Shown here: positions 46,294-58,383 of the stretch, piece by piece
Layout of the letters: every line of letters starts with the position of its first letter
Numbering within the stretch: position 1 is the stretch's first letter
Assembly (NCBI GenBank): GCA_013399875.1
Contig: VXAZ01003466.1
Span: 387,324-451,323, forward strand
Direction: 5' to 3'
Origin: Gymnorhina tibicen
Lineage: Eukaryota > Chordata > Aves > Passeriformes > Artamidae
Length of the DNA stretch: 64,000 bases
Notes under the pieces: model-generated
The model's input: the letters and a program-made list of their open reading frames with translations, nothing else
What the model was told of the DNA's origin: nothing
Databases searched by the model: none
Position numbers and translations under genes: made by a program

Positions 46294-47274
46294 CCTCCCA
46301 TTCCAGCAAAGCTGGGCTGGGAGCTGGATGTTGTCTCGGGTGTGCTGAGCACCCCCCGGGGCGCTGCAGCAGCACGGGTGTCTCACCAGTGTCCGCCAGA
46401 AAGGGCTCAGGGAGGCCATGGGTGACACGGGGACCTCCCCAACAGCCTTGGCTCCAGCGGGGTGCGGAGGGGACAAAGCAGCGCCAGCTGATGGGAAATG
46501 GCAGGGTGGAGAGGCACAGCTCCGCGGGAGGAAGACTCCGCTGCTGGAGGGAGACTGCCACCGATACAGGGGAGAGACGGGTAAATGAAAACATCGTGGT
46601 GACGAGGTTAGAGTTAATTGTGTCCATAAACATTATACCGGCTCTTTAAACCCATCCTGTCCAAACTCTTCTCCGGCTCTTTCCAGGGCTGGCTCCAGGA
46701 ATAACCATTTGCACGTGGAAGGAGCTCATTAAGGCACATCGGATACCCGCACGCCAGCTCCTCCCTCCTGCTTTCAGGCAGGTTTTTGGATACATCTGCA
46801 TTAATCTTGTAGTTTATGTTGTATCTTAAAAAGGACAAATTACCGAGCTGGGTACACCTGAGAGAAACATTTGCTTGAGCTCACTAAATGCAGCTTTTTT
46901 CCACAAACTTGCCTTTGTATCCAGACCGTGGAGTCTCTGAAGTACCAAAAACTACACTCTGTTCCTGGATAATTGCCTGATCTCAAGGGGGATGGGAGGC
47001 TTGAAAAAGCAGTTGAAGGATCCTGATGAATTCCAGGCTGAGACAATTTTAGGGAGAGCCAGAGGGTTTCTCTACCTTGAGTTCACTCTCCAGTTAAGTT
47101 TCGTTCCCCCGTGGAAAATCCCCCCAAACCTGCCCCCGATTCCCAAGAGGAGCTGGAAGGAGCCTCCCCAGGCTTGAACTGCTGGTCTGGAGCCTTTCCC
47201 AGGCGAAGGACCCAGCACAGGGACTTGTGGGGAAAGGGCTGCTCTGGGAACTGGGCAGGGGCAGCAGAGCATGG
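46294..47274. other. Single-copy sequence
   Basis: No gene recognised. Confidence 0.4.
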
Positions 47275-47380
47275 AGGGATGGATGGCTGGATGGATGGAT
47301 GGATGGATGGATGGATGGATGGATGGATAATTGGATGGATAATTGGATGGATAGATAATGGGATGGATGGATGCCTGGAT
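47275..47380. repeat. (GGAT)n microsatellite
   Basis: About ten uninterrupted GGAT tetramers at 47289-47328 with interrupted flanks (TAATTGGATGGATA). Minus-strand frames give HPSI peptides; not coding. Confidence 0.97.
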
Positions 47381-48242
47381 GCTGTAAGCAGGAGAGGGCG
47401 TTTGGCCCTGAGCACCACACTGAACCAATCTTTTCTGATTTGTTCCCACGAATTTATGAGCCCAGGAGGAGCATTAGTAGCCCAAACCAAAGCCTAGTAA
47501 AACAAACAGCTGAGACAAAAACCTCCCCCGGCTCCATCCCCTGATATTCTCTCCTTTCCAGCGCAGCCTCCTGTTGCTCACCCATCTCCCTGTATCAGCT
47601 ACAGAGGTGCTTGTCCCAGCCAACAAAGAAATACCATTTTTCCCAGCCAAACTCCCAGGAACAGGAACACGAGCCCCTCGTGGCAGCTCCACAGCAGGGC
47701 TGCGGCACCAGGACACGCTGCTCTGGGGCTCTCCCTGCCTTTGTCCCGCTCCAGCATCTCCGTGGGTGTGGAATGGGTCACCAGAGCGGGTCCTGCCCCT
47801 GGCCAGCAGCACAGGCAGCAACAGAACGTCCTGGGCTCGGGGGCTGCCAGCCCTGGAGCCCGGGGAGCAGTGCCAGAGCCCGGGACCCGGGCTGTGCTCC
47901 CTGTGCAGCCACGGGAACAGCCCGGGCACAGAGACCCTCGGGGCACGGTTTGACACCTGGGAGCCGGGGACAATCTCCTGGGGCTCTTCAAAGGGTAGGG
48001 CTAAAAGCAGCTGCCCGGCTGGTTTCCCTGCCGGCAGCCCAAACACAGGAGCGTTAACAGCAGTTTTCACTTCATTTCCTGGAGAAATAATCTGGTGTTC
48101 GGGAATTCTGTTTCTCCTAACAATATTTGATCGGAAAATTGATAACATTTAATGGACTGTGGCTTACAGCAAGGGATGATTTTTAAAAACAATCTTGAAG
48201 TGAAGAGGGATTTTACTCATTTCCTACAGTGAGTTATTCACA
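47381..48242. other. Single-copy sequence
   Basis: A 224-residue minus frame and two plus frames overlap in the GC-rich middle, none with known motifs. No gene supported. Confidence 0.42.
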
Positions 48243-48514
48243 AAATCACAGAATCATTAAGGTTGGAAAGACCTTTAAGATTATCAAGTCCAACCACCGC
48301 CATGTTCTCTACTAAATTATGTCCTCGAGTGCCATATCCACATATTTTTAAAATACTCCTAGGGGTGGTGTCTCCACCACTGCCCTGGGCAGTCTGTGCC
48401 AGAGCTGAACAACTTTTTGTGAAAATAGAAAAAAATTCCGAATATCCAGTGAAAACCTCCTCTGGTGAACTTGAGGCCATTCCCTCTTATCCCGTCCCTT
48501 GCTGCCAGGAGAAG
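48243..48514 (-). mobile_element. CR1 LINE 3' fragment (older subfamily)
   Basis: AATCACAGAATCATTAAGGT, TTGGAAAGACCTTTAAGATT, GTGTCTCCACCACTGCCCTG and CTTGAGGCCATTCCCTCTT on the minus strand. Same subfamily and orientation as 45748-46062. Confidence 0.95.
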
Positions 48515-48588
48515 CTCCGTTCCGAGGCCACAAGGGAAGCTGTGGCGTGGCTGGGCCCGGGCAGACGGGGTGGGGTGGGGGCCTGGCT

Positions 48589-48615
48589 GTCTTTAGGCCT
48601 GTCCCATATTTCCCC
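48589..48615. repeat. Shared 27-base word, copy 2
   Basis: Exact match to 46267-46293; the flanks differ on both sides. It lies 74 bases beyond the CR1 copy. Confidence 0.9.
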
Positions 48616-49818
48616 ATAGAGCCCTGCCCGCAGGCTGAGGATGCGCCAGCCCAGCGCCCCGTGCTGCAGGAGCTCATCCCAGCCGGGACACAGCCCTGCA
48701 CAGAGCCTGGCCCAGCTTCTGAAAGCAAACAAACCTCCCAGTGCTCTGCAGGCGCAGACAGAGTTTGAACAACAACCACAAGTGAGAAGAGGGGATTTTG
48801 TCCCCGAGGCAGTGGCCATGGAGCAGTGGAATGAAAAGGCGGCGGTTCTTTGTGCCCCTACACAGAGACATCCCCGAGCTCAAGGGGCACCCTCCTGCTC
48901 CAGCCACCGACAGGATGTCAATGTTCACCCCTCACCCTCAGCCACACGAATTAATTCTTTGCACTGAGAAAATGATTTAGAGAATTTTATTCAAGGCTCT
49001 GGAGAGTAATTTTTAATTTTTCATTCTGAGATATTGTAAACCCCTCTGCCTCAGATTGGATAAAAGTGATGAATTTTAAATACGTGTGATGCCATTCATC
49101 TTCCACTTGGTGAGGTGACCACAGTGCTCATTTATAACCAACCACGGTGACACCTTCCATGGAATTCAGAATGAATAGAAAGGCTGAAAATAATCCATTC
49201 TGAAATAATTGTGTTCTGCTGACTAAGAAGCTCCAATTTTCAATTTATCTTCACATTTGCTATTCTAAATCTGCCAGCAATTAGTTTTTCTCTGCGTACA
49301 GGAATGTGAGCAGGCCACAGGCAGGGGAAGGATGTGCTGCATCCTCCTGATACAAGCATTCCAAAAACCTGAGGAGCCTGTGAACAGAGAGCTGTGATCT
49401 CATCTGCAGAAAACATGGATCAGCAACCAGTGTGGAAAGCAGCAAATGGAAATCAGATGTAACTATTTCAGTATTCTTTTGCACAGACAATGTTAATCCT
49501 TGTTCTGCTGAGACAGAGGCGTGGCCTTACATCCTGCCTCACACCTGTGACCTGCATTGCATTTTAGGTAATGAGTGAAACAAAAGTCTCCCCAGAATGT
49601 GCTCGATATAGAATCAAGATTTTAAGAAATGAGCAGGCTCTAAAAATATCCCTGTGTTCATCTCCCTGCTCCCAGGGAGGCAACGCAGCCACGGCTCAGG
49701 AGGTGCCGTGGGCAGGGGCTGCGCACCAGCTCCGAGGAGAAATGTGCTCCAGGACCACTCCCGGCAGCATTTGAACAGAAATGCTGCAGCTCTCCTTCGT
49801 GCCAGGACAGTGCTCAGT
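48616..49818. other. Single-copy sequence
   Basis: 48960-49280 is AT-rich and repeat-free; the rest is mixed. No gene recognised. Confidence 0.42.
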
Positions 49819-50372
49819 CCCGCACAGGTAACGCATCTCCCGCACAGGTAACACCCCCTGCACAGGTAACACCCCCTGCGCAGGTAACACATCTGCACAG
49901 GTAACGCATCTCCTGCTCAGGTAACAGCTTCTGCACAGGTAACAACCCCTGCACGGGTAACACATCTCCTGCTCAGGTAACACCCCTACACAGGTAACAC
50001 ATTTCCTGCTCAGGTAACACCCCTGCACAGGTAACACCCCCTGCACGGGTAACACATCTCCTGCACAGGTAACAGTTTCTGCACAGGTAACACCCCCCTG
50101 CGCAGGTCACACATCCCCTGCACAGGTAACACATTTGCTCAGGTAACACCCCCTGCACGGGTAACACATTTGCTCAGGTAACACCCCCTGTACAGGTTAC
50201 ACATCTCCTGTACAGGTTACACATCCCCTGCACAGGTAACACCTCCTGCACAGGTAACACCCCCTGCACAGGTAACACATTTGCTCAGGTAACACCCCCT
50301 GCACAGATTACACATCTCCTGCACAGGTAACACCCCCTGCACAGGTAACACCCCCTGCACAGGTCACACATC
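49819..50372. repeat. 18-base minisatellite with CAGGTAAC core, about 30 units
   Basis: Units of the CTGCACAGGTAACACCCC type with 12-20 base spacing. I count 22 exact CAGGTAAC cores and about eight variants (CGGGTAAC, CAGGTTAC, CAGGTCAC, CAGATTAC). Cysteine-rich minus-strand frames (CYLCRGCYL) are translation of the repeat, since 18 is a multiple of three. Unit variants intermix, so expansion was stepwise. Confidence 0.97.
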
Positions 50373-50615
50373 CCCGCCCACGGCATCCCAAACCGCCCTG
50401 GGATTCTCTGAGGAAAGGTTTGGGCAAGATGTTCTACCTTGTACATTTTCATTCCAACCCGAGGCCACGCTGCCCGTGCAGAGGGCAGAGCCAGGAGGTC
50501 TGAGTCAGGAACAGCTGCAGGTGTTATTTCCTTGCACACAAAGCGTTTGCAATCCTTTCCTATGGAAGTTATATCCCCCAGCAAGGTAATGCAGCTTAAC
50601 TGCTTGGGAATGTTC
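50373..50615. other. Single-copy sequence
   Basis: No gene recognised. Confidence 0.4.
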
Positions 50616-50749
50616 CAGGCCGGGTTGGATGGGGCTTGAGCAACCAGGGACAGTGGAAGGTGTCCCTGCCTATGGTGGGGTGGGGGGGGACAAGATGGTC
50701 TTTAAGATCTCTTCCAACCCAAACCATTCTGGGATTCTGGGATTCTGTG
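50616..50749 (+). mobile_element. CR1 LINE 3' fragment
   Basis: GCCGGGTTGGATGGGGCTTG, GGTGTCCCTGCCTATGG, a G-run, CTTCCAACCCAAACCATTC and the tail TGGGATTCTGGGATTCTGTG. Confidence 0.94.
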
Positions 50750-52487
50750 TGGCAGAAGCCCCAGCAATGCCAGAAGGAGTGGCAGGTTTCAGACTTGGGG
50801 GGTGGGACATGGGGATCACACATGTCTGGATCCAGAGGAACCAGAATTCCAAAATTTCCATCAAATGTGGAAACCTTACAGTGTTTTGTTATTAAAAAAA
50901 ACAAAAAACAAAAACCCAAAACTACCCAAACCCCAAAAGTCACAAGGATTTGCAAGACAGAGGAAGCAAAAGGAGACACAAACCCATTTGTTTGCTCTTT
51001 GCTGTGTGGAAGCTGCAGAAGAATCAAAGATCTGATTGTTTTGACTGACCATTAGCCTAGGAGTTAATTTTCTCAGAGCAGACACAGGAGTGATGGAAAA
51101 TTCTTTCCATAAACCCGAGGGATCTTTTACATTTTGCCTATGTTGCAGCTCAGCCATGGGCACGGAGGGCTCAGCAATGCTGCGGGGATTTAAAAAGATT
51201 AGTGTGGGCATGCGTCCTGGTTTGTAATCATGGTGTGCCTCAATTAATGCACAGTTTTCCAAGAAAATCCCCTCAGCCAAAGGACTGAAGCCTCCTGAGC
51301 GTCTGGTTGAGCTGCAGGCAGGTGCTGCTGCTGCTGCCATCAGTGCGTGAGGACTGGGCATTTCTCCTCTGGAATACACGCAGCAGGTTTCGCTGCTTTA
51401 GCCTCTCACAGGTAAACCCATGGCTGGAGCTTCTTCAAAATTAATTGGCTTTTTTTTCCGTAGGAGATCAGAGTGCAGTGCAGAGAAGCAGCAGAAATGT
51501 GTTCACGACGTGACTGCAGAAACAACCAGCCCGGCTGGAGCCAGGGGTGCCCGCAGCAGTCACAGCCCAGGGCACAGGGGCACACACAGCGACCAGAAAT
51601 GCTCCTGGCACCTGCAAAACATCGTCCAGTGGGGACAGGGCAGGCAACAGACCCAGACCTGTGTTAGGGTTGAACAGGGTCACGGCAGAGCTGTCTCACA
51701 GCTCTGGTACCGCTTGTCGCAACCTTGAAATAAACAAAAACCCCACAACGTTTTAGAGCTTCAGAATTTGGGAGTCAGGATATAACATGGGTAGAGGAAA
51801 ACCAAGGCATGGCAGGCATGTGTCCCCCAGAAGGGGAATTCTGAACGGCAGGGGGAAGAGGGTGGGATGTAGGAGGGTCTGTGTGTCCCGGGACAGCCGT
51901 TCCCTGTGCGGGAGGGGTTCCGCCAGAGGGGCTGTGTGCCCTGGGAGCATCCCTCACGCAGGAAGGCTGCAGCAGGCAGAGCTTCACCAGCCACGGCTGT
52001 GTCCAAAGGGAAGGTGGGAGGCTGAGAAGCTCCATGTGCCACTTGCCAGTATCGTGATGCAACAAGAAAATCCATCTTTTCTGCTCTTCTGCCAGTAGTG
52101 AAGATGTATGAATTTTTTTTTTTACTGTTCAAAGTATGATTTTAATCATGAAAGTTGTGATTTGTAATTCTAATATTTACACAGAAAGCTCTTTTTCTTA
52201 TGTCTCTTTTTATAAAGCAATATTGGAATCAAAGTGAGGGTTTCATTTCATACAGCTTTGAAGTTGATCCTTTTGACATTTCAAATTTCCATGTCACGCT
52301 TTTAATTAAGAAGAAGGAGTTTCACTCATCACTTCATTTTTTGCATATTTCCTTCACTGCTTCTTCCTCACCTCCATCAGCAAACTCAGAGAAAAGATGG
52401 GAGCAGGAAGAGCTGTGAGTGTCAGGGGTTTGCTCAGCCTGGGAACAGCCGGAGGTTTTTATCCTGGCTCTGGTGAACGATGCACAA
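50750..52487. other. Single-copy sequence
   Basis: A/C-rich low complexity at 50893-50936. 52080-52340 is AT-rich and repeat-free. No gene recognised. Confidence 0.42.
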
Positions 52488-52592
52488 AAATCATGGAATC
52501 GTGGAATAGTTTGGGTTGGAAGTGACCTTAAGGCCCATCCCATTCCACCCCTGCCATGGGCAGGGACACCTTGCACTGTCCCAGGGTGCTCA
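52488..52592 (-). mobile_element. CR1 LINE 3' fragment
   Basis: AATCATGGAATCGTGGAATA, GGTTGGAAGTGACCTTAAGG, CCTGCCATGGGCAGGGACAC and a truncated GCACTGTCCCAGG end. Confidence 0.93.
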
Positions 52593-53870
52593 GAACGTGT
52601 CCCCCTGTGGGGAGCACAGAGGTGCTCTGGGAAGCTGGAATGCTTTAATCCTGAGGGACAGCACCTCAGGAGCGAGGCTGGTTCTGGGGTGCTCCTGCAC
52701 AGAGGATCCCATCCTCAGTCCCATGGGAAGGCAGCAGCACGTCCCCTCCCTGGCTCTGGCCACTCTCCGTGGTGCTCTGGGGCTGGAGATGCCTCCCTAA
52801 AATTCCTGGCACCAGAGAGAGAAGAGGCTCCTTTTCAGAACAAAATCCCACATCCTCCCTACCACTCCACGGGCACAGTGCGACTGTGGGTTGGTTCTTT
52901 CTGGGGAGGCAGAGGGAAAAGGAGGAGAAGAGTCACTGGTTTTGAAGCTAAGCACAGCTGTGCACAGCGAATTGAGTTTTCAAGAGCCCAAACAAAAGTG
53001 ACTTTTGTGCCTGAACAAATTATTGGGAATGTAAAGTCTTTTCTCCTCCATGGGAAGCAGAGGGGCTGCTCCCACAACTTGCTTCTCTCCTTCCTTCTCT
53101 TTACAGCCATTCCGCAGCACAGACAGGTCAGAACCCAACCTTTACCTTTACTCAGAGCAAACCTCAAAGCCCAGTGAGCCCTGGGGGTCTGCACAGTCCA
53201 TCTGAAGATCACCGGAGTGGTTTTCCCGACCCACCAGACTCACGGATCTTCGCCAGATCCGGGGACGGAGGATTCCTCAGCCCGGGTTCTGCACCTGCCC
53301 TGTTCTGGGAGGAGCCTTGTTCACACACAGAACGGAGTCTGCGGCCTCGCTGCTTAATTTATTTACAAGGTCCTCTTCTCTGCCGGGCTGTGGCGATTGC
53401 TCCGCACGCCGCAGCCAGCGCAGCGAGATCCTGGTGATGCAGTCAGCTCCGGCTCCGCGGAGCCACCGGGGCAGGGACACGTGTGGCTGTGGGAGCCCAC
53501 AGGGACGGCAGAGCCGGGCAGGCGGGAGGGGCAGGGGGATGCGGGGATGATGTTCGTGGCCGTGACAGCCCTTCCTGCCCGGGCGGCCTTGCCGCGGCTG
53601 CGGACGGCGCTCGGGGCGGCCCGGGCTTGTGTAACCCCATGAATAAAACACCGCGGAGAGACCTCGGAGAGACCTCGAGAGAGTCACGGTGTCCCCGCCG
53701 GCGCTCCGGGCCTCCTCCCGCGGTGGGGTCACCTCTGCCAGCACACCCAGCAGCCCCAGAGAGATGTCCCAGCTCCCGCATCCCCGGCTGCTGCTGGATA
53801 GAAGAGAACGGGTGAGCCCTGCAGGGTGTCTCGGCCTCATGAGCTCGGAGGTGACATCCACCCTTCCGTG
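52593..53870. other. Single-copy sequence, CpG-rich at 53360-53720
   Basis: The CpG-rich part includes a perfect palindrome, GGCTCCGCGGAGCC (53451-53464). No gene recognised; long overlapping frames run into the adjacent 11-base array. Confidence 0.4.
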
Positions 53871-54043
53871 TGACAGCCTCGGGACAGCCTCGGGACAGCC
53901 CTGGGACAGCCGTGGGACAGCTCTGGGACAGTTCTGGGACAGCCCTGGGACAGCCCTGGGACAGCTCTGGGACAGCCCTGGGACAGCCGTGGGACAGCTC
54001 TGGGACAGTTCTGGGACAGCTCTGGGACAGCCCTGGGACAGTA
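53871..54043. repeat. 11-base minisatellite, about 15 units
   Basis: Units GGGACAG plus a variable four-base end (CCCT, CTCT, TTCT, CCGT, CCTC). The order CCCT-CCGT-CTCT-TTCT recurs seven units (77 bases) later, showing block duplication. The unit has no stop in any frame, so peptides such as ALGQPWDSSGT (+) and ELSQSCPRAVP (-) are spurious. Confidence 0.96.
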
Positions 54044-56793
54044 ATCGAGCTCCTGCCACTGCACAGGCAAGGACCACTGAATGCTGCTCTGGTGAGGTTG
54101 TGATTATTGGTTTCACTGGATCTCCCCAGTCCTGTGGATTCTCCAAGCATTCCCTGCCCAGTGGGAAAAGCCATCCTGTGCCTCACAAAAGGAAGTTCTC
54201 TGACACCTGTGATGGAGATGGATCAAGCCTAAAACTCACCTTGGGAGCACGATGTGGAGGGTGCAAGGGTTTGCCTGGCAGTCGCGTGACCTGGCAGACA
54301 CTTTTTATTTAAATCATGTTTATCCATTAAAGGGATAGTATCACATAAAAAAGAAATAAATAACAAATTCCAGGTGTCCCTGATCCAGAGGGAATCCATG
54401 TGATAAAATACACAAAGGATCAGGGAGTTGTACCTTCTCTTGCTCCGGGTTCGTGTTCTGTAGCACAACACTGTGGGCAGTGTAATCCCTGCCTGCTGGA
54501 AACCGCTGCTCCCAAACCCCACTCCTGTGCTCTCTCGAGATTAAAACTGTGTTAGAAATCAGGAAGTTGTAGATAAACTGCTGCCATTAGTCCTTGCTTA
54601 AAAATCATACAATGATCATTTTGGATGCCTCCAAAGGGGCAGCAGTGCAAGCTGTGACTCAGTTTGGTTCTTTAAAGATACAGAGAAACAAAAATATTCT
54701 CAGTGGAGCCTGTTGGCTCCGTGTTCACGGAGGACATAAACCCCGGAACGCACCTGCGGGAGCTGTCAGGGCTGTGGTGCAGATACCAGCACACGCTCGC
54801 GTGTCACAGGCACTGACTCATCCTGCTCAGGGCACGGATAAGAGCAGGAGTGGCACTGGATTGTCTGATTAGGAAAAAAAAAGAGAGAAGTGTGTTTGTA
54901 AAAACAAGACAAAACAAAAAAGGAAAACTAAACTGTTCCCACTGTGCAGCTCCAGGTTCGTCTCCTCCTGTCCTACAGGAACCCGCCCTCTTCTCACCAT
55001 ATGTGGTGATGACACTGGACAAGGATGTGGATTTATGGGAGGGCAAACAGACAGGCTTGTCCATGGCCTTTGGGAAAAGCTTCATGTCCTGGCTTGGCTC
55101 TGGGAATAACTTGGCTTCCTGTCAGCTTGGAGTGCAGAGGGAGAAGGGCTGGCAGAGCCTGGAGCTCCCAAAATAATCTGCGTCAAATAACCATCAGGTT
55201 AGAGAACCTCGAGCAGAAGATCCTGTGGGCACCAGAGGAGCTGATGGGTCTCCCTTTAGCCCCTTCCAGCAGCAAGCTGGCACGGATCCTATCCCAGATA
55301 ACCCTCCCTTTATCTGTATTTCTTTAGCACCACATTTAGTGCAAAAGAAGTTCCTCAGTGAGCCAGACCCGGGGAGCTGGGAGCCACCTTCCATCCTCTG
55401 TGTTTTCATCCTGTAGCTGCAGCTCGGTTTGGTTTCGCTCAGTTCCTTCAGTTTGGGAGAAGCATCCCCAAGAGACAGCTCTGGCACCACACCCCCCACT
55501 GAACAACTGCTCCGTGTGTGTAACTCCAGGAGGGACTGACGGGGAACCTTTATCTTCCTCCCCTCACAGGTGAGTCCCTGAGGACCGGCCTGAGCCCGGG
55601 CAGCAGCTGGGGGATGGAGCAGGCGTTATCTCGGGATGGCTGGCACAGAGGGCCCACTGCTGTTTCCTGCGGTGCTCATCCCTGCAGCCGACTGCCCTGG
55701 ATGTGGAAGCTGGATTCCAGACCTGAGGGGATCAAAGTTTTGCCCTGCCACTCGCTCACCCCCAGCACCCCCTGTCCCTCCCGGCAGGAGGGTTCTGGGG
55801 CTGTGCCACTGCCGGTGGCTCTGGGCATCCCGGTTCTCCTCTCCAGGCTCCCCAGTGTCTCCTTTCTCCCGGCTCCTGAGCACCTGGAGCGTTTGGGAGC
55901 AATGTGTTGCCCAGCCCGGGCAGGGAATGGACTCAGGACCATCCCCACATGACTTCCACTGCTCCCACCACAGAGGAAAACGGAGCCACACCTCATTCCC
56001 TCCTTCCCTCCTTCCCTCTGCACGTCCCTCCAGTGCAGGTGGCCCTGCTGGGCTGTCATCACATCATCACCATCAAAAGTGAGCTGAACATTTCTCAATA
56101 AGAGGCAAATGTTAATGTAATGGGAGAAGAGATTAAATTATGTACAACTGTTTGACCCTTCCTGCTATACATCAGAAACGTGGGATAACAGGTCAGGGAA
56201 TAACCGTGCATATAAAAGAGAAGAATTTCCATCATTATAAATTCATGAGGATTCACAGGAAAAATTACTTGTTTGTTTATGCAGAACTGCAATATTGACC
56301 TGATTACAGGAATGCCAGGAAACCTCAGAGGAAGCCATAGGGCAGAGGGATCCCAGGCAGAGGAATGCGGGAAGATTAATACCATCGCTCACCAGATGTG
56401 ACAACAGCTACCCTTGGAACATGAAGATATCTCAAAGTTAATGAAGAGATAGGAGCGAGATAATAAAGATAAACATGCCTTTTTGGGTTAGGCTGCCCCA
56501 CTGCAGCCTCGTGCTGCCGCTAACGGGCTCTTCAAAGCCACGCTGATGACAGCCCTGTGAAGGAGAGATAATTCATCTTAAAATTGAAGTGAGGAACCAG
56601 GAGGTGCAGGATGTGGCACCAACATACAGATGACAGCGTCCTTGCCAAGGAAGCAAACAACCTTATTAAGGGAGAAAGGGGAAGAGATGGCTGTATTAGC
56701 AAGGAAAAGTGAGTCCAGGGAATATAATTACAGCCAGGGACTGGTGCCAGTGCCTGTGCAGCCAGGCTGGAGGAGCCGGCAGCTGTGTCAGCT
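54044..56793. other. Single-copy sequence
   Basis: No gene or interspersed repeat recognised in 2.7 kb. 54300-54420, 54540-54680 and 56090-56290 are AT-rich. A- and K-rich frames around 54880 come from A-rich DNA. Confidence 0.45.
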
Positions 56794-56899
56794 GGGGACA
56801 TCGGGGCGGGAGTGGCACCCTCCCCGGGTGGGGACATCGGGGCGGGAATGGTACCCTCCCCGGGTGGGGACATCGGGGCGGGAATGGTACCCTCCCTGG
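56794..56899. repeat. 36-base minisatellite, three copies
   Basis: Each copy starts GGGGACATCGGGGCGGG, then AATGGTACCCTCCC. Copies two and three are almost identical. Junctions read GGGTGGGGACATCGGGGCGG, a canonical G-quadruplex pattern. As 36 is a multiple of three, the frames repeat GDIGAGMVPSPG. Confidence 0.95.
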
Positions 56900-57089
56900 T
56901 GCCTGAGCTGTTTGTGTCGAGTTCCTTAGTCCTGATGGCCTTCAGGAGTTACCCCAAAGCCGAGAGCAGCACAGCAGTAAATCCTGGCCAAGCCCTGCAG
57001 CACGAAGCTGTCACTGCTGAGGAGCCGCCCGACGCCGCCCGCCCGTGCTCCTGCAGCCACCGTCGGTGTCACCACAGACAGGGGCTGTG

Positions 57090-57288
57090 CCACCCTGCCA
57101 CCCTGCTGCTGTACCACCCTGCCACACTGTTACCCTGCCGCCGTGCCACCCTGCCATGGTGTCACCCTGCCACAGTGCCACCCTGCTGCTGTGCCACCCT
57201 GCTGCCATGTCACCCTGCTGCTGTGCCACCCTGCCGCTGTGCCACCCTGCCACGGTGTTACCCTGCTGCCATGTCACCCTGCTGCCGC
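57090..57288. repeat. 16-base minisatellite, about 12 units
   Basis: Units of the CCACCCTGCTGCTGTG type with CTGCCATG/CCACGGTG variants. The CCACCCTG half is the conserved part. Frames on both strands stay open through it because the unit lacks stops. Confidence 0.94.
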
Positions 57289-58383
57289 CTCCGGCTCCTC
57301 TGCTGCCCGCCGCCCATCACTCACACCTGAGAAGTGACGGGGTGGCACAGGATTTGGGAGCAGGCGTGTGGACAGGTCCCGTCTCTCCAGCACAGGGCAC
57401 AAACACTGCAGCCCGTGCAGGAGAGCGAGACGCCTGCAAGGCGTGTTCTAAGGAGCTGGAGTTTTCTGAGACACATCATTAATGTTGGGATGGTGCCTTC
57501 CCTGAAATCCTGGACATGGCCCAGAGGAAGCAGCAGAGGGGGAGGCTGCATGTGGGGGTGTGTGCACAGGTACCCAGAGGGGACCCCTGTCCGTGTCTCT
57601 GTGTCTCTGTGCACTCCTACGTTTTCCAAGCTGCAAATGTAGAATTGTACAAATGTATAAAAGACAGCCTTTAGAACTGCCCTCCCAGACTGGGGCACGG
57701 TACACATCCATCGTACCAGAACAGGGAAGAAGTGATGTGTGAATGCAGCAGACATGAGCTGGTTCAGGAAAAATCAGCACTCACAGCCTGTTTAAAATGC
57801 AGCTAAGTTTTCAGACTTGCTGCCAGTCAGAATCCAGCCACTGCTCACTGCAGGTTCCAGATGTGAGCATGGCCAGTTCCCTCTCTCCAGACAGATGTGC
57901 CAGAAGCCCTCGGGGATGCAGGGGATCCCTGTCACCGAGGAGTGGCTGGCCAAGCCCTGGATACATGGCTTTATCTCCTGTCTCCTGCTGCATCTCCCTG
58001 TGCTGCCTCTGGACACCATTCCTGGCCCTCAGAGGCTACATGGAGAGGTCAATTTATATTTTTATCACACCTTCTAATTACCCCTTCCAGTGCTGCCACC
58101 CCAGTCCCTTCCAGTACCCCCAACACCTGCAACCACTCTGCTCCACCTCTGTCCCTTTCTGGACAATCCACATCTCCCGAACATCTCCCCATGTCCACTC
58201 GCCTGCTTTTGTGTTCTCCTCAGTGGCTCCTCTAGTGCCCACAGACCTACACAAGTCTGTCACCGATAAATGCCATCACCTCCCAGTTGTTTTCTTCTCC
58301 TCATCCTTCAAGAGCACCATGCTGGGGAATCATCCTGCTTCCCAGAAGAAAAGGGGCTCTGCTTGAGGATGCAGCTTTCCTGA
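57289..58383. other. Single-copy sequence
   Basis: A 189-residue plus frame (57797-58366) and others overlap; no known motif. No gene supported. Confidence 0.4.

Noticed and set aside
47275..47380. Minus-strand HPSIHPSI peptide
   Set aside because: Translation of the GGAT microsatellite.
49819..50372. CRISPR-like array of regularly spaced short repeats
   Set aside because: Spacers are not unique and units are contiguous; this is a eukaryotic minisatellite.
49614..50584. Cysteine-rich frames (CYLCRGCYLC) resembling zinc-finger or metallothionein-like proteins
   Set aside because: Spacing follows the 18-base DNA repeat, there is no known cysteine pattern and frames lack independent support.
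53277..54186. 289- and 247-residue minus frames with SQSCPRAVPGL repeats
   Set aside because: Produced by the stop-free 11-base array; periodicity is DNA-level and shifts frame.
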